Shown here: piece by piece, positions 62,285 through 64,000 of the stretch
Layout: the number at the start of each line of letters is the position of its first letter
Position numbering within the stretch: position 1 is the first letter of the stretch
Source of the DNA: Akkermansiaceae bacterium
Lineage (GTDB): Bacteria > Verrucomicrobiota > Verrucomicrobiia > Verrucomicrobiales > Akkermansiaceae
Assembly (NCBI GenBank): GCA_905182405.1
Contig: CAJJBQ010000001.1
Location: 1-64,000 of the forward strand
Direction of reading: 5' to 3'
DNA: 64,000 bases
The notes under the pieces: model-generated
What the model saw: the letters and a program-made list of their open reading frames with translations, nothing else
Databases searched by the model: none
What the model was told of the DNA's origin: nothing
Position numbers and translations under genes: made by a program

Positions 62285-64000
62285 ATGAAATCCGCCATCT
62301 TCAAACTCCTCCTTCCGCTCGCGGTCGCCACTGCCCTTCCGGCAAGCGCGAAGCTCGCCGCCTGGTATCCCCTCGATGAATCATCCTCATCAGCCGCCAC
62401 CGCAGTCGTAGAAAATGTCGCTGCCAATGACGCCGCCATGATCGGTTCCGACCCCACTCCCAACTCCGATTTCAATTTCGTCGAGCGCGGCTATCCCTCC
62501 GCCACATTAGCTTTGGGAACGTCCTACCGCTTCGATAAAGGCGGCGCTCTTGACCTTGGGACGAATGCCGCAGTGCAACCCACTGATCAGTTCACCATTT
62601 CCTTCTTTACCCAGCTGGGAACTGTCAACGCCTTTGATCGCTACTTCGAGTCACAATCGACCAATACGAACGACCAAGATGGTCTCCGGATCGACACCGG
62701 CGGCCAAGGCGACCGCGTGCGCGTCCTCGTGCGCGACAACAGCGGAGTGAACAGCCAGCTCACCCATCCTACCGCTCTCCTCACCGATGGCTCCTGGTAT
62801 TTCGTTGCCTTCCGCTACGATTCAGCCAATGCAGATGGAAATGCCTTCCAGATCACCGTCCTCAAGGTCGATGGCTCAACCATCGACGAGGCGGCCATCG
62901 CAGCAGCCACCAGCAAGGCGGCTACCATCAACACCGGAGCCATTGGCTTCCCCCATGCCTTTCAAACTCTCATCGGAACGGAGATCCCCGAAGGTCTGGC
63001 AAATGGTTTAAACGGTGCCATCGACGAAGTGGCGTTCTTCGACAACTCGGATGACAACGGAGTCCTGACGGATGCCCAGCTCGCAGCCAATGCGAGCTTC
63101 GGCCCTTCAGGCGTTCAGCTCATCACCGGCTTCTCCACCGATCGACAGAGCGTTTCCCCGGGGAATCCAGCCACCTTCTCTTGGACCATCACCGACCCTT
63201 ACGATACCCTCGTTCTCGACGACGGAAATGGCAACGTCACCGATCTTGCTCCTCTCACCTCTGCCGGATCCGGTAGCACGATGGTTTCTCCCACCGAGAC
63301 CACGACTTACTACTTGAAGGGCACCAACGGAGATGTCGAAAACACCCACGCGATTAAGATTCTCTCCGGCGCTGCTCCTGAGATTAGCACCTTCACCTCA
63401 TCGGCTCCCATCTTGCAGGTAGACGAAAATGTCGTCCTCACTTGGAACGTCATCGGCGCTGACACCATCACTTTGGACCCCGGTGCCACCGATGTTTCTG
63501 CCCTCACGACCACCAATGTCATCCTCACCGGGACGACCACCTTCACGCTCACCGCCACCAACGGTTTTGGTTCCACCACTGCCGATGTCACGGTCACCGC
63601 GATCTCGGGACCACTCCCGAACCACCGCTATATTGCCGCGACCGATGGAAATAGTGAAGCGGCCTGGGCCGATGAGGTCGACATCAAGAACCTCAATGTC
63701 ATCGGTCTCCTACGAAACGCGCCCCTTTTAATCGCAAGCCCCAACACCAACATCGCCGCTGCCTATCAGGCTGAAGGCGGAGACGTGGGTGCAACGGTCG
63801 GGGCATACCAGAATGCCGATGCGACTTTTGAAATCTGGCTCCGGCCCTCCGCCCTTACTGCCGCTCACCAAGTGGTCTTTGAAACCGGCGGCGGACAAAA
63901 CGGCCTCGGCGTTCTCATCACCCAAGATGCCCTGCGCTTCATCGGAAGCGCCAAAAATACCCGCACCCTCGACGTCGTCCTTCCCCTCGATGGAGTGAAT
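62285..64000 (+). CDS. Secreted LamG/Ig-like domain protein (3' end beyond window)
   Basis: The frame is open from ATG 62285 to the window end, 572 codons. A signal peptide (FKLLLPLAVATALPASA) is followed by a LamG/concanavalin-like domain at about 24-275 (LAAWYPLDESSSSA, FTISFFTQLG, GSWYFVAFRYD, NGLNGAIDEVAFFDN). Two Ig-like repeats of about 75 residues come next (ATFSWTITDPYDTLVLDDG, VVLTWNVIGADTITLDPG, each with a TTTYYL or TTTFTLTATN strand). A second LamG-type start then appears (ATFEIWLRPSAL). This is a large adhesion or glycan-binding protein, often found next to FecR/sigma systems and DUF1501/DUF1553 genes. It is not reported among closed frames because it has no stop here. Confidence 0.85.
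   Translation, partial: MKSAIFKLLLPLAVATALPASAKLAAWYPLDESSSSAATAVVENVAANDAAMIGSDPTPNSDFNFVERGYPSATLALGTSYRFDKGGALDLGTNAAVQPTDQFTISFFTQLGTVNAFDRYFESQSTNTNDQDGLRIDTGGQGDRVRVLVRDNSGVNSQLTHPTALLTDGSWYFVAFRYDSANADGNAFQITVLKVDGSTIDEAAIAAATSKAATINTGAIGFPHAFQTLIGTEIPEGLANGLNGAIDEVAFFDNSDDNGVLTDAQLAANASFGPSGVQLITGFSTDRQSVSPGNPATFSWTITDPYDTLVLDDGNGNVTDLAPLTSAGSGSTMVSPTETTTYYLKGTNGDVENTHAIKILSGAAPEISTFTSSAPILQVDENVVLTWNVIGADTITLDPGATDVSALTTTNVILTGTTTFTLTATNGFGSTTADVTVTAISGPLPNHRYIAATDGNSEAAWADEVDIKNLNVIGLLRNAPLLIASPNTNIAAAYQAEGGDVGATVGAYQNADATFEIWLRPSALTAAHQVVFETGGGQNGLGVLITQDALRFIGSAKNTRTLDVVLPLDGVN

Overview
The window looks like a chromosomal segment of a marine-type member of the Verrucomicrobiota (PVC superphylum). 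The support is a PSCyt1/DUF1549/DUF1553 gene overlapping a DUF1501 gene, a very long PVC-type propeller/cytochrome c/DUF1080 fusion, many formylglycine sulfatases, DUF1080 proteins, a CotH/lamin-tail surface protein, a PEP-CTERM protein and a LamG/Ig-like secreted protein. No rRNA, tRNA, CRISPR array, prophage or complete insertion sequence was recognised. Most of the window is GC-rich; the first ~5.3 kb is visibly AT-rich and probably has a different history.

Layout. (1) 1-5.3 kb, minus strand: a nonulosonic-acid (sialic/legionaminic-type) surface-polysaccharide locus, transcribed nucleotidyltransferase, neuA, neuB plus a TIM-barrel isomerase domain, an MptE-like (DUF115) protein, then a Wzy-like polymerase cut by the window edge. 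(2) 5.7-12.6 kb, minus strand: polysaccharide export (a GbsR/MarR-type regulator, a Wzc-like co-polymerase/tyrosine kinase, a Wza-like SLBB exporter, an outer-membrane beta-barrel, a PEP-CTERM protein and another small secreted protein). (3) 12.9-33.5 kb: housekeeping and envelope genes: CPBP protease, CAP protein, panD, secG, rhomboid, class III aminotransferase, moeA, hpnD-like, lepB, nnr, malQ, carB, L,D-transpeptidase. (4) 33.9-57.4 kb: glycan catabolism: four full-length sulfatases, a PL10 pectate lyase, an SGNH esterase, DUF1080 proteins, a CotH protein, the PVC-type fusion, and an Entner-Doudoroff-type pair (KDPG aldolase, sugar-acid kinase) behind a wrecked dehydratase/aldehyde dehydrogenase. 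(5) 57.5-64 kb: DUF1501/DUF1553 pair, a broken ECF sigma factor and a truncated LamG protein.

Two cross-cutting observations stand out. First, five otherwise convincing genes (DUF115, NeuB-isomerase, Wzc, PEP-CTERM, CotH) are each interrupted by exactly one base, mostly beside a short homopolymer, and each joined length becomes a whole number of codons after a one-base correction. This suggests unpolished long-read sequence, although real mutation or phase variation is possible. Second, the window is littered with gene relics. Several keep both ends of a gene but have lost the middle (a higBA toxin-antitoxin relic, two sulfatases, a dehydratase/ALDH chimera); others carry in-frame stops (ECF sigma factor, DUF4272 protein, a zinc-ribbon/TPM-like protein).

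Functionally, regions 1 and 2 would make, polymerise and export an acidic exopolysaccharide. Regions 4 and 5 would desulfate, deacetylate and cleave pectin-like or algal glycans and funnel sugar acids through 2-keto-3-deoxy intermediates to pyruvate and a triose phosphate.
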